The position numbers were made by a program, and so were the translations under genes. The notes beneath the pieces are model-generated. The model was not told the origin of the DNA, searched no databases, and worked only from the letters and a program-made list of their open reading frames with translations. This document shows, piece after piece, positions 9,269 through 18,033 of a stretch of DNA of 44,021 nt (the stretch's first letter is position 1; each line of letters begins with the position of its first letter). This DNA comes from an uncultured Muribaculum sp. (GTDB lineage: Bacteria > Bacteroidota > Bacteroidia > Bacteroidales > Muribaculaceae), in NCBI RefSeq assembly GCF_910583865.1, contig NZ_CAJTYX010000026.1, positions 1-44,021 of the forward strand, given 5' to 3'.

Positions 9269-10531
9269 ATGGACTATAGGATATTCCCGCCTGAGGAGCT
9301 GCCGGAAGCGATTGTCGGACTGCCGCTGTCGAAAAGTATAAGCAACCGGGTGTTGATAATCAATGCTCTCGCAGGTGGTGCACCGATGACATGCCAGGTG
9401 GCCCGCTGCGATGATACCGACGTTATGGTTTCCGCCCTTGAGTCGGAGGATGAGAATCTGTCGGTAGGGGCAGCGGGTACTGCGATGAGGTTTCTTACGG
9501 CCTATTTTGCTGCAAAACCAGGCCGAACCGTCTCGCTCGACGGTTCGGAGCGCATGCGTCGACGGCCAATAGCACCGTTGGTAGATGCCTTACGGGAGTG
9601 CGGCGCTGAAATATCCTATCTTGGAGAGGAGGGCTTCCCTCCGTTGAGGATCGCGGGTAAGAAGCTCCACGGAGGAGAAATCGCGCTCGACGGTTCGGTA
9701 AGTTCGCAGTTCGTGTCGGCGTTGCTGATGATTGCGCCCGCTATGTCGGATGGACTGGTGCTACGACTGGAGGGCGACGTGGTGTCGCAGCCCTATATAG
9801 CCATGACGCTCGGCATCATGGCGGAGTGGGGTGTGGATGTCGTGCGCGATGGTGATGTGATAAGGGTGCCGCATTGCAGCTACACTGCTGTGCAATATCA
9901 TGTCGAGGCCGACTGGAGCGCGGCATCCTATTGGTACGAACTTCAGTCTTTCAGTTTCGGCACGATAGGGCTTCGCGGACTTATGAAGGGGGGCAGCCTG
10001 CAAGGCGATTCGGTACTTATGGACATCTACCGCAATTTCGGAATAGTCACGGAGGAGAGCGAGGAATTTCCCGGTGTGCTCGACCTGATGGCCGACCCTG
10101 ACATGACACCACGCTACGAGGCTGACTTCAGTGCCATGCCCGATCTCGCACAGACCGTCGTGGTCAGCTGCTGCATGCTCGGTGTGCCGTTCCATATCAC
10201 AGGTCTGAGAACACTTAAGATCAAAGAGACCGACAGGCTTGAGGCATTGCGGAAAGAATTGATGAAGATATCGTTTGTGGTCGATATCGATGACGACTCA
10301 ATATCATGGGAGGGGAGACGCTGTCCGGTCGACGGCAGCCGGAAAGTGGCCATCGACACTTACGATGACCATCGGATGGCCATGGCCTTCGCTCCTGTGG
10401 CATGGTATATACCCGGACTGATAATCCGTAATGCCGAGGTAGTCTCGAAGAGCTATCCCGACTATTGGAACCATCTGCGTGCCGCAGGATTCGTGATTGA
10501 TGAGCTTGCGCCGCAGGAGGGCGATGCATGA
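9269..10531 (+). CDS. aroA: 3-phosphoshikimate 1-carboxyvinyltransferase (EPSP synthase)
   Basis: AroA transfers the enolpyruvyl group of phosphoenolpyruvate to shikimate-3-phosphate, the sixth step of the shikimate route to chorismate, in the cytoplasm. The N-terminal PLSKSISNR (19-27) holds the substrate-binding Lys22, Ser23 and Arg27. GAAGTAMRFL (67-76) is the phosphate/PEP loop, in the GAAG form I associate with Bacteroidetes rather than GNAG. LDGSERMRRRPIAPL, SSQFVSALLM, KIKETDRLEALRKEL and YDDHRMAMAFAP follow in the family order. At 420 residues it is full length. It is the first gene of a nine-gene plus-strand run reaching birA, and its stop overlaps the start of the next small ORF (ATGA). 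Confidence 0.96.
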   Translation: MDYRIFPPEELPEAIVGLPLSKSISNRVLIINALAGGAPMTCQVARCDDTDVMVSALESEDENLSVGAAGTAMRFLTAYFAAKPGRTVSLDGSERMRRRPIAPLVDALRECGAEISYLGEEGFPPLRIAGKKLHGGEIALDGSVSSQFVSALLMIAPAMSDGLVLRLEGDVVSQPYIAMTLGIMAEWGVDVVRDGDVIRVPHCSYTAVQYHVEADWSAASYWYELQSFSFGTIGLRGLMKGGSLQGDSVLMDIYRNFGIVTEESEEFPGVLDLMADPDMTPRYEADFSAMPDLAQTVVVSCCMLGVPFHITGLRTLKIKETDRLEALRKELMKISFVVDIDDDSISWEGRRCPVDGSRKVAIDTYDDHRMAMAFAPVAWYIPGLIIRNAEVVSKSYPDYWNHLRAAGFVIDELAPQEGDA

Positions 10532-10617
10532 TGGGTGTCGCATTTGTAATATTTCTGGCTGTAGGGTGCATCATGCTCGGATTGTGGGCAGAGCGCCGCA
10601 CGAGCCGCAGAAAATAG
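10528..10617 (+). CDS. 29-aa single-pass membrane peptide, translationally coupled to aroA
   Basis: The start ATG overlaps the aroA stop codon as ATGA, a classic coupling arrangement, and the stop lies nine bases before the next gene. The peptide is MMGVAFVIFLAVGCIMLGLW followed by a basic tail AERRTSRRK. That makes one hydrophobic helix of about 17 residues with a positively charged cytoplasmic end, an N-out/C-in topology. I do not recognise a family. Its position between aroA and another anchored protein suggests a small membrane partner, but this is inference. A real gene is likely, not certain, because it is so short. Confidence 0.55.
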   Translation: MMGVAFVIFLAVGCIMLGLWAERRTSRRK

Positions 10618-10626
10618 AAAGGTAAT

Positions 10627-11091
10627 ATGGAAGTGATAATCATAATATCAGCCGTGCTGCTGGTGGCTGGTGTGCTTCTGTGGGCGCATGACCGTATGTC
10701 GCGGCATCGTAAAGACGTGCCGTCCACCGACAGTGGCAGTGCGGATGCAGCGGTGTCATCCGGCGATATGCAGCCACAGGAGACGGAAGAAGAGGAATGC
10801 TGCGGGATGCACATCACGTGCGAACGCGACAGCCTTCTGGCTGCCGTCAGTCCCGAGATAGTCTATTATGACGATGAGGAACTTGACCGTTTCCGCGGAC
10901 GTGCCGCCGACGACTACACCGACGAGGAGATAGAGGAGTTCCGCGACGTGCTGCTCACCCTCCTTCCCGACGACATCGCAGGGTGGGGGAGGAGCATACA
11001 GCAGCGTGACATCACTTTGCCGACCCCCATCCGCCAGGAACTGCTGCTTATAGTGGCCGAGGTGCGTGAGTCGCGCGGAGTGCATGCTTAG
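10627..11091 (+). CDS. Conserved Bacteroidales membrane-anchored protein with CCGxHxxC motif
   Basis: Residues 4-19 form a transmembrane helix, followed by an acidic, low-complexity linker (about 25-55) and a soluble domain of about 95 residues. The domain opens with EECCGMHITCERDSLLAA. Its Cys, Cys, His and Cys could bind metal or form disulfides. Next come EIVYYDDEELDRFRGR and DDYTDEEIEEFRDVLLTLLPDDIAGW. From memory, proteins with this CCGxHxxCExDSLL signature are common in Bacteroidales and poorly characterised, with some doubtful phospholipase annotations. I see no lipase motif here. It is nine bases after the 29-aa peptide and 23 bases before the metal permease, so a role linked to metal or envelope is possible. 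Function unknown. Confidence 0.85.
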   Translation: MEVIIIISAVLLVAGVLLWAHDRMSRHRKDVPSTDSGSADAAVSSGDMQPQETEEEECCGMHITCERDSLLAAVSPEIVYYDDEELDRFRGRAADDYTDEEIEEFRDVLLTLLPDDIAGWGRSIQQRDITLPTPIRQELLLIVAEVRESRGVHA

Positions 11092-11114
11092 GTATCTCAA
11101 TTCCATATGTCATC

Positions 11115-11930
11115 ATGAGTTATCTTGACTACACATTTTTCCGTTATGCTCTTGTCGGTCTGGTGATAATCAGCATAGCCGGAGCCATGATCGGCACATA
11201 TATCACCACTCGCCGGATGGTATCGATCACCGGAGGCATCACTCATGCATGCTTCGGAGGTCTCGGACTGGGTTATTTCCTCGGGCTGAGTCCGGTTATC
11301 ACGGCGGCCGTCTTTGCCGTAGCCTCGGCCCTTGGGATAGAAGGGCTTGCCACACGCTATCGCGTGCGAGAGGATTCGGCGATTGCCGTTGTGTGGTCGC
11401 TTGGAATGGCCGTGGGCATACTTTTCGTGTTTCTTACGCCCGGATATGTGCCGGAGCTGAATTCATTCCTTTTCGGCAACGTGCTTACCATAGGGCGTGG
11501 CGACCTGCTGGCTTTCGCCATCTATACGGTTGTCGTCGGGCTCTTTTTGGGTGTGTGCCGCAATGTGGTGGTGGCATGCGCTTTCGATGCCGATTTCGCA
11601 CGCGTAGCCGGATTGCCAGTGCGCGTCGTCAATACCCTCATGACCGCTCTTGTCGCCATAGGGATCGTGCTTACGATAAGGCTTGTCGGCATAATGCTGC
11701 TTATCTCCATACTCACCGTGCCGGTCATCGTGGCGGAGATATGGTGTCGGCGTTTCACCTCCATAATATGGGTTTCGGCAGCCGTAGGGACAGTCAGCTC
11801 TGTGGGTGGCCTCTTTCTTGCCACGGTGGTCGACGTGCCATGCTCGGCCATGATCGTGTTGCTTCAGATCGGCGTATATCTCGTCTCGCGCGTGGCGTTT
11901 GGAGTGGCGGTGCGCCGAGGTGTGCAATAA
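11115..11930 (+). CDS. znuB: ABC-3 family metal (zinc/manganese) transporter permease
   Basis: This is the membrane-spanning subunit of a ZnuB/MntB-type importer in the inner membrane. It has about eight hydrophobic segments in 271 residues, the usual size. ITGGITHACFGGLGLGYFLG (about 38-57) matches the conserved ABC-3 stretch, and the Gly-rich loops and VVDVPCSAMIVLLQIG near the end also fit. Zinc versus manganese cannot be read from the sequence. No ATPase or metal-binding lipoprotein gene accompanies it in this window, so its partners must be encoded elsewhere. It is the fourth gene in the aroA-birA run, 32 bases before porW. Confidence 0.9.
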   Translation: MSYLDYTFFRYALVGLVIISIAGAMIGTYITTRRMVSITGGITHACFGGLGLGYFLGLSPVITAAVFAVASALGIEGLATRYRVREDSAIAVVWSLGMAVGILFVFLTPGYVPELNSFLFGNVLTIGRGDLLAFAIYTVVVGLFLGVCRNVVVACAFDADFARVAGLPVRVVNTLMTALVAIGIVLTIRLVGIMLLISILTVPVIVAEIWCRRFTSIIWVSAAVGTVSSVGGLFLATVVDVPCSAMIVLLQIGVYLVSRVAFGVAVRRGVQ

Positions 11931-11962
11931 CCTGCGGGTGGCAGGCGTTTTATTATTAATAT

Positions 11963-14926
11963 ATGTATAGAAGATCAAGGCTTGGACCGGTAATTATGGT
12001 GGCATTGGCCGCCTTGCTGGCTGTGTTGCAGGGGTGCAGTCTCCGCAAGAACACGGCGGCTACCCGCAAGTACACCGCTTTCATCACTCGCTATAACATA
12101 TATTACAACGGGGACGAGCACTACAAGGAGACCCTCAAGCAGATGGAGTCGGGCTATGAGGATGACTATTCACAGCTTCTTTTTGCACATCCCGCCGATG
12201 CCCGTCGTGACGAGTCGGCCCCTCAGCCCTCAGGCGACTTCACCCGGTCGATAGAGAAGGCACAGAAGGCCATACAGCTGCGCAGCATCAAGAAGAAACC
12301 CAAGAAGAAGTCGGGAAAGTCGTCGGATCCGGCCTATAAGGCGTGGATGAAGCGCGACGAGTATAATCCGTTTCTACATAACGCCTGGATGATGATGGGG
12401 CGCTCGCAGTACAACAACGGCGACTTCCTCGGTGCCGCCGCCACGTTCTACTACATCACACGTCATTTCTCATGGCTTCCGGCCACGGTGACTGAGGCCA
12501 AGATATGGCAGGCGCGTGCCTACTGCGCCATGGGATGGGACTTCGAGGCGGAGAACATACTCACCAAGATTCATGAAAAGGAGCTTGAATCCAACAGCCG
12601 CCTGCGAGAAATTTACGACCTCGCACAAGGCTCATACTGGAGCCGTACCGCCGACCCGTCGAAGGCCATCCCCTATCTCGAAAGGGCGGTAAAGGCGGCC
12701 AAGGGTAGCCAGAAGTCGAGACTGAATTTCATGCTCGGCCAGCTATATCAACGTCAGGGCGAGAATGCCAAGGCCTATCAGGCTTATAAGCGCTCCTCGA
12801 CATCGAGTTCGCCCTATCGCACACAAATCAATGCACGCATATGCCAGAGCGAGGTGTATTCCGGAGCCTCTATAGAGCCTGAGGTTAAAGCTCTGAGGCG
12901 CATGACCCGCTATGACCGCAACAAGGATTATCTCGACCAGATATACTACGCCATAGGCAACCTCTACCTGTCGCGCCGCGATACGGCAAATGCCATAGAG
13001 AACTATAAACTTGCCGCCGAGAAGTCGACACGCAACGGAATAGAGAAAGCCATCGACCAGCTTGCCCTTGGACGCCTCTATTTCGAGACACACCGCTATG
13101 AGCTTGCCCAGCCGTGCTATAGCGAGGCCGTACCTCTTTTGCCCCAGAGCTATCCCGGACTTGACTCCATAAAGAGGCGCAGTGACGTGCTCGACGAGCT
13201 GGCCGTGTATTCACAGAACGTCACTCTCAACGACTCGCTTCTGCGCCTGTCGGAAATGGATTCCGCCGCGCAGTTCAAGGTCATAGACAAGATTATTGCC
13301 GATCTCAAGAAGAAAGAGGAGGAGGAAGCCGAACGGCAGCGGCGCGAGGAGTTCATGGCCGACCAACAGGCCAACGGCTCGCAGATGCAGAATACAGGAA
13401 ACGCCGCGTCGGCTCCAACCACGTTCATGATCAACAACGACGATTCATGGTACTTTTATAACACGGCCACGCGCAACGCCGGCCGCACGGAGTTCCAGAA
13501 GCGATGGGGCGCACGAAAGCTTGAAGATGACTGGCGTCGCCGCAACAAGGCCTCGTTCAGCTTCGACGAGTTTGAAAATTCAGAGGGCGACACCGCCGAA
13601 GGCGCGGATGCAGAAAATCCCGAAGGCGGAGACCTCGCGGAGGGAGAAGGAAACGCCACGCAGGAGAACGCAGACCTCGCGTCGGATCCACATAACCGTG
13701 AATATTATCTGCGCCAGATACCTTCCACGCCCGAGGAGAAACAGACTGCCAATGACGTTATAAAGGAGGGCCTTTACAACATCGGGCTGATACTCAAGGA
13801 CCAGCTTGAGGACTACGATGCCGCCGCCCTTGACTGGGACGACCTGCTCCGTCGCTATCCTGACAACATCTACCGACTCGACGTGTACTACAACATGTAT
13901 ATGATGTATGCGCGAGACGGGCGCAAGAATCTTGCCGAACATTATCGTGCGCTGATCCTTAAGGAGTTCCCCGACTCGAAGTATGGGATGGCCATGCGTG
14001 ATCCGGCCTATATCGACAATCTGCGCCGCATGAACGCCGAGCAGGAGAGCCTTTACGAGAAGGCCTATGCCGCCTATCTCGACAACCGCAACGATGAAGT
14101 GCATGCCGCCTACCGCGATATGATGCAGCGCTATCCGCTGAGCAAGATTATGCCGAAGTTCATGTTTATCGACGCGCTTTCCTATGTGACTGAAAACAAA
14201 CCGGAGGAGTTCCGCTCCACCCTCAAGGAGCTGCTTGAACGCTATCCGCAGACCGACATCACCCCATTGGCTTCGGCCTATCTGAAGGCGCTCGCACAGG
14301 GTCGTAAACTGCATTCCGGAGCGTCAAACACCCGTGGCATGCTTTGGGATCTGCGTTTGGGCAACGACAGCGTGTATAACGAGAACGACTCCATCACGTT
14401 CGACCTCAATCCCGATGTGCCGCAGCTGCTTGTGCTCGTCTATCCTACCGATGAGGTCAATGCCAACCAGCTGCTTTATGATGTGGCCTACCACAATTTC
14501 AGCGCATTTGTCGTGAGGGATTTCGACCTTGAACAGATGAACTTCGGGCGACTTGGACTGTTGCTCATAAAGGGATTCGCCAATTTCGAGGAACTTAACC
14601 ATTACCGCAAGGTGATGGACGAGGAAGGACGCCTGACGCTGCCGCCGGAGGTACGTCCGGTGATGATCAGCGTCGAGAATTTCAACAAACTCATCCATCA
14701 GGGGCGCAGCTTCGAGGACTATTTCCGCTATGTCGACGCGCAGGCCGAGGAGCAGCCCGTCACGGCATCGCCCGGACTCACCGACAGTCCTCCGAAGGAT
14801 AGCGACGGATTCCCCGTTGCCGATCCGTCTGCCGATCCGGAGGTGCAGCCGGAAGATGACGTCCCATCCGAATCGGCATCGTCCGAATATGAAATGCATC
14901 CCGCCTCCGAACCTGCTTCAGAATAA
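11963..14926 (+). CDS. porW: TPR-repeat outer-membrane lipoprotein, PorW/SprE-type T9SS component
   Basis: The N-terminus is a lipoprotein signal: hydrophobic residues 9-22 then LQGC with the lipidated Cys25. The mature start, CSLRKNTAATRKY followed by NIYYNGDEHYKE, matches the beginning of SprE/PorW proteins as I know them. Tetratricopeptide-like helical pairs follow (for example around 140-215, 235-310 and 335-400). A charged low-complexity stretch (about 440-590), more TPR-like repeats (about 600-800) and an acidic Pro/Ser-rich tail complete the 987 residues. PorW/SprE is needed for T9SS function and in Porphyromonas connects outer-membrane translocon parts. Adjacency to porX (11 bases) strongly supports the call. 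Family assignment is good; exact orthology to PorW should be tested by alignment. Confidence 0.85.
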   Translation: MYRRSRLGPVIMVALAALLAVLQGCSLRKNTAATRKYTAFITRYNIYYNGDEHYKETLKQMESGYEDDYSQLLFAHPADARRDESAPQPSGDFTRSIEKAQKAIQLRSIKKKPKKKSGKSSDPAYKAWMKRDEYNPFLHNAWMMMGRSQYNNGDFLGAAATFYYITRHFSWLPATVTEAKIWQARAYCAMGWDFEAENILTKIHEKELESNSRLREIYDLAQGSYWSRTADPSKAIPYLERAVKAAKGSQKSRLNFMLGQLYQRQGENAKAYQAYKRSSTSSSPYRTQINARICQSEVYSGASIEPEVKALRRMTRYDRNKDYLDQIYYAIGNLYLSRRDTANAIENYKLAAEKSTRNGIEKAIDQLALGRLYFETHRYELAQPCYSEAVPLLPQSYPGLDSIKRRSDVLDELAVYSQNVTLNDSLLRLSEMDSAAQFKVIDKIIADLKKKEEEEAERQRREEFMADQQANGSQMQNTGNAASAPTTFMINNDDSWYFYNTATRNAGRTEFQKRWGARKLEDDWRRRNKASFSFDEFENSEGDTAEGADAENPEGGDLAEGEGNATQENADLASDPHNREYYLRQIPSTPEEKQTANDVIKEGLYNIGLILKDQLEDYDAAALDWDDLLRRYPDNIYRLDVYYNMYMMYARDGRKNLAEHYRALILKEFPDSKYGMAMRDPAYIDNLRRMNAEQESLYEKAYAAYLDNRNDEVHAAYRDMMQRYPLSKIMPKFMFIDALSYVTENKPEEFRSTLKELLERYPQTDITPLASAYLKALAQGRKLHSGASNTRGMLWDLRLGNDSVYNENDSITFDLNPDVPQLLVLVYPTDEVNANQLLYDVAYHNFSAFVVRDFDLEQMNFGRLGLLLIKGFANFEELNHYRKVMDEEGRLTLPPEVRPVMISVENFNKLIHQGRSFEDYFRYVDAQAEEQPVTASPGLTDSPPKDSDGFPVADPSADPEVQPEDDVPSESASSEYEMHPASEPASE

Positions 14927-14937
14927 ACCGAACAGAT

Positions 14938-16482
14938 ATGCCAGACTCCATACTTTGGGCCGATGACGAGATAGATCTCCTGAAGCCCCACATACTTTTC
15001 CTGAAAAGCAAGGGTTACGACGTGACCACCGTCAACAACGGGCGCGACGCGCTCGACCTGGTGGCTTCGCGCCCGTTCGACCTGATAATCCTCGACGAGA
15101 ACATGCCCGGGCTTACCGGCCTTGAGACGCTCATGCTCATCAAGCAGTCGGCCCCCCATGTGCCGGTGATAATGATTACCAAGAGCGAGGAGGAGAACAT
15201 AATGAACCAGGCCATCGGCAGCAAGATATCCGATTATCTGATAAAGCCGGTCAACCCTACACAGATACTCCTGTCGATAAAGAAGAACCTCCACTCAGAG
15301 CGGCTTGTCACCGAGACCACGGCTACAGGCTACCGCCAACAGTTTACCGAATTGTCGCAGCTGATAGGTGACTGCCGCACTATCGGCGACTGGCAGCAAC
15401 TTTACGGTAAGCTCGTCTACTGGGAGATGGAGCTTGCTGCCGCCCCCGACAGTGGCATGGAGGAGATGCTGATGATGCAGAAGCAGGAGGCAAATGCCGC
15501 CTTCAATAAGTTCGTGCGCAAGAACTATGAGACGTGGGTCACCACCGACGACCGTCCGCTTATGAGTCCGGCGATATTCAAAGAGAAGATTTTCCCGTTG
15601 CTCGACAATGGCGAGAAGGTGTTTTTCATACTCATCGACAATTTCCGTCTCGACCAATGGCGCACCATCAAGCCGTTGCTGGCCGACATGTTCAACTTCG
15701 ACGAACAGCTCTACACTTCCATCCTCCCCACGGCCACGCAATATGCGCGCAACGCCATATTCTCCGGACTTATGCCTTTGCAGATAGAGCGCATGTTCCC
15801 GGAACTGTGGGTCGACGAGGACAGCGAGGAGGGGAAGAATCTCAACGAGTCGCCACTTATCGCCACGCAGTTCGAGCGCTATCGCCGGCGTGTCAAGTTC
15901 TCCTATAACAAGGTCAATGATTCCACCGGCAACGAACGCCTGATAAGGGAATTTTCCAATCTCGCCGTCAACGACCTCAACGTCGTCGTGCTCAACTTTA
16001 TCGACATGCTGTCGCACGCACGTACCGAATCGAAGATGATACGCGAGCTTGCCGCCAACAATGCCGCCTACCGTTCGCTGACCGAGACATGGTTCCGCCA
16101 TTCGTCGGCCATCGACCTTTTCCGGCGTATCGCCGAGTCAGGCTACCGCATTGTGCTCACTACCGACCATGGCACCATACAGGTCGATACCCCGGTGAAG
16201 GTGGTCGGCGACAAGAATACCAACACCAATCTCCGTTACAAGGTTGGGAAGAACCTCAACTATAATCCCCGGCAGGTCTACGAAATCAAGCGTCCGGAGA
16301 AGTTCGGATTGCCATCTCCCAATGTTTCTTCGACATACATCTTCGCCGGAGGACGCGACTTCTTCGCCTATCCCAACAACTACAATTACTATGTGCAGTA
16401 CTATACCGGTACTTTCCAACATGGCGGCATATCCCTGGAGGAGATGATAGTGCCGATAATCACACTTACCCCCAAGAAATAA
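14938..16482 (+). CDS. porX: PorX: T9SS response regulator with PglZ-type phosphatase domain
   Basis: Residues 1-120 are a CheY-like receiver: acidic pair Asp9/Asp10, phospho-acceptor Asp53 in LIILDENMPG, Thr81 and Lys103. A helical linker (about 125-215) leads to a PglZ/alkaline-phosphatase-superfamily domain. Likely zinc ligands and nucleophile are visible in order: Asp234 (ILIDNFRLDQW), Thr265/Thr267 (ILPTATQYARN), Asp356 and His360 (NFIDMLSHART), Asp410-His411 (TTDHGT) and His495 (FQHGGIS). There is no DNA-binding domain, as in known PorX. Porphyromonas PorX, phosphorylated by PorY, controls T9SS genes and its PglZ domain is a zinc-dependent phosphatase/phosphodiesterase. The length of 514 is typical. 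No PorY kinase lies in this window. Confidence 0.95.
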   Translation: MPDSILWADDEIDLLKPHILFLKSKGYDVTTVNNGRDALDLVASRPFDLIILDENMPGLTGLETLMLIKQSAPHVPVIMITKSEEENIMNQAIGSKISDYLIKPVNPTQILLSIKKNLHSERLVTETTATGYRQQFTELSQLIGDCRTIGDWQQLYGKLVYWEMELAAAPDSGMEEMLMMQKQEANAAFNKFVRKNYETWVTTDDRPLMSPAIFKEKIFPLLDNGEKVFFILIDNFRLDQWRTIKPLLADMFNFDEQLYTSILPTATQYARNAIFSGLMPLQIERMFPELWVDEDSEEGKNLNESPLIATQFERYRRRVKFSYNKVNDSTGNERLIREFSNLAVNDLNVVVLNFIDMLSHARTESKMIRELAANNAAYRSLTETWFRHSSAIDLFRRIAESGYRIVLTTDHGTIQVDTPVKVVGDKNTNTNLRYKVGKNLNYNPRQVYEIKRPEKFGLPSPNVSSTYIFAGGRDFFAYPNNYNYYVQYYTGTFQHGGISLEEMIVPIITLTPKK

Positions 16483-16510
16483 TATTCCTCAATACGATTA
16501 TATACACGAA

Positions 16511-16948
16511 ATGACAACAGCACTTACAATACCTTCGCTTGCAGACATCGACAGCGTTGCCGAGAAGTTCATCGACCTCATGGGTGACCATACCGTGTTC
16601 GCATTCAACGGCGAGATGGGCGCCGGCAAGACCACATTCATCAACGCTCTGTCGCGTGCGCTCGGCGTTGACGACGATCCTACGAGTTCCCCGTCTTTCG
16701 CCATCATCAACGAATACCGCTCGTCGACCACTGCTGAACTCATCTACCATTTCGACCTTTACCGCCTTGAGAACCTGGAGGAGGCGTTTGACATAGGTGT
16801 CGAGGACTATCTCGACTCCGGAGCGCTCTGCTTCATAGAGTGGCCCGACAGGATCGCCGACATACTTCCGGACGACACCGTTACAGTCGATATCGCCGAA
16901 CAGCCCGACGGCTCGCGTATGCTCACGGTGACCGTTCCCGACGAATAA
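16511..16948 (+). CDS. tsaE: tRNA threonylcarbamoyladenosine biosynthesis ATPase TsaE
   Basis: TsaE works with TsaB and TsaD to place threonylcarbamoyl on A37 of ANN-decoding tRNAs. Walker A is GEMGAGKTTF (34-43, with Lys40/Thr41). TSSPSFAIINEY (about 58-69), YHFDLYRL and FIEWPDRI are the family signatures, in the normal order. At 145 residues it is full length. It starts 28 bases after porX and ends seven bases before the next small gene. Confidence 0.96.
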   Translation: MTTALTIPSLADIDSVAEKFIDLMGDHTVFAFNGEMGAGKTTFINALSRALGVDDDPTSSPSFAIINEYRSSTTAELIYHFDLYRLENLEEAFDIGVEDYLDSGALCFIEWPDRIADILPDDTVTVDIAEQPDGSRMLTVTVPDE

Positions 16949-16955
16949 TCACCGT

Positions 16956-17201
16956 ATGTCGGTTGAAGCAGCCAAGATGCTCCTCGTCATCATCTTTGCC
17001 GCTGTCGGGGTGTTTTCCGTGGCGGCAGGAGTGGCGGGTTGGCCGTGGTTTTATGCGAGTCTCAATGCCCGCATCCTCACCGGCAGGATGCGTCGCAGGC
17101 ATGCACGCATATTCTATGTGGCGGTCGGTATCGCCATAATAGCCATGGCCGCCTATCTTTTCGTACAGCCGGTAAATGTTGCATCATGTCATCAGCGATA
17201 A
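16956..17201 (+). CDS. Small two-helix membrane protein, Imm17-like
   Basis: Two hydrophobic helices (about 8-28 and 51-69) flank a basic loop with RRRHARIFY. The pattern of a first helix, G/N-W-x-W-F, and a basic ARIFY-containing loop resembles the Imm17 (immunity 17) family as I remember it. The name comes from polymorphic-toxin immunity genes, but no toxin gene is next to it. It sits in a housekeeping run between tsaE and birA, and its last 16 bases overlap the birA start. A general membrane role is as likely as immunity. Confidence 0.8.
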   Translation: MSVEAAKMLLVIIFAAVGVFSVAAGVAGWPWFYASLNARILTGRMRRRHARIFYVAVGIAIIAMAAYLFVQPVNVASCHQR

Positions 17202-17923
17202 CGCATATTGTAAGGCTCGATTCAGTACCATCCACCAGCTCGTATCTGGCCACGGTGACTGACGCTCTCCCTCATGGTGCGGTAGTCATAGCACGTGAGC
17301 AGACTGCAGGTCGCGGGCAGCGCGGCAACTCGTGGGAGGCAGAGCCGGGCGCCAACCTCACATTTTCCCTCCTTCTGCGTCCCGAAGGAATACGTGCCGA
17401 CAAGCAGTTCGGCTTGTCGGAGGCGGTGGCTCTTGGCATCGCCTCCACTTTGCAGAGGCATCTCCCCGACTCGGAAGTCCGCATAAAGTGGCCAAACGAC
17501 ATATATGCCGGCAACCGTAAGATATGCGGGATACTCATTGAAAACTCGCTGTTGGGGAGCGAGATACGCCGCAGTATCGCCGGTATAGGTATCAATGTAA
17601 ACCAGACGGAGTGGCGCAGCGATGCACCGAATCCTGTGTCGATGGCCCAGATTGCAGGGCACTCTTTCCAGCTCGACGGAGTGCTTGAAGATACGGTGTC
17701 GGCCATAATGCATGAGTTTTCACTCCCTGCCGCCGACCGTCATGCACGCTACATGGAGTTGCTTTGGGGGCGAAGCGGACTCACCTATCGCGACAGCGCT
17801 ACCGGCGATGTATTTCGCGCGTCCATCCATAGCATAGCCCCTGACGGGATGATGACTCTCGCGCCCTCCGACGGGTCACCTCTGCGCACGTATGCTTTCA
17901 AAGAAGTCGCTGTGATATTGTAA
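17186..17923 (+). CDS. birA: Biotin--[acetyl-CoA-carboxylase] ligase (monofunctional BirA)
   Basis: BirA makes biotinyl-5'-AMP and transfers biotin to carrier lysines of biotin-dependent carboxylases in the cytoplasm. GRGQRG (42-47) is the biotinyl-AMP loop, KWPND (101-105) the conserved binding strand, and RKICGILIEN (111-120) carries the catalytic Lys112. An upstream in-frame start at 17039 would add 49 residues that are just another frame of the preceding gene, so I chose 17186 (MSSAITHIVRLDSVPST), which overlaps that gene by 16 bases. No N-terminal helix-turn-helix is present, so it should not act as a repressor. Last gene of the aroA run. Confidence 0.95.
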   Translation: MSSAITHIVRLDSVPSTSSYLATVTDALPHGAVVIAREQTAGRGQRGNSWEAEPGANLTFSLLLRPEGIRADKQFGLSEAVALGIASTLQRHLPDSEVRIKWPNDIYAGNRKICGILIENSLLGSEIRRSIAGIGINVNQTEWRSDAPNPVSMAQIAGHSFQLDGVLEDTVSAIMHEFSLPAADRHARYMELLWGRSGLTYRDSATGDVFRASIHSIAPDGMMTLAPSDGSPLRTYAFKEVAVIL

Positions 17924-17958
17924 AAAGGATACTCACGCTCGGAAAAGTACAAGCGATA

Positions 17959-17991
17959 TTGTCCTTTTCTCTCGACTTATTCGTATCTTTG
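17959..17991 (+). promoter_or_regulatory. Promoter copy 1 upstream of the outer-membrane protein gene
   Basis: TTG (17959-17961), 22 bases, then TATCTTTG (17984-17991) fit the Bacteroidota promoter with slightly long spacing. Transcription would start near 17995, giving a leader of about 75 nt that includes all of copy 2. The -33 box lies in the 3' arm of the copy 1 hairpin. Confidence 0.65.
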
Positions 17992-18033
17992 GCAGTCGCC
18001 GTAGATACTCACGCTCGGCAAAGCTCAAATAAA

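Noticed and set aside
10627..11091. Phospholipase annotation for the CCGxHxxC protein
   Set aside because: I recall this label on relatives, but there is no GxSxG, HKD or other lipase motif in the sequence.
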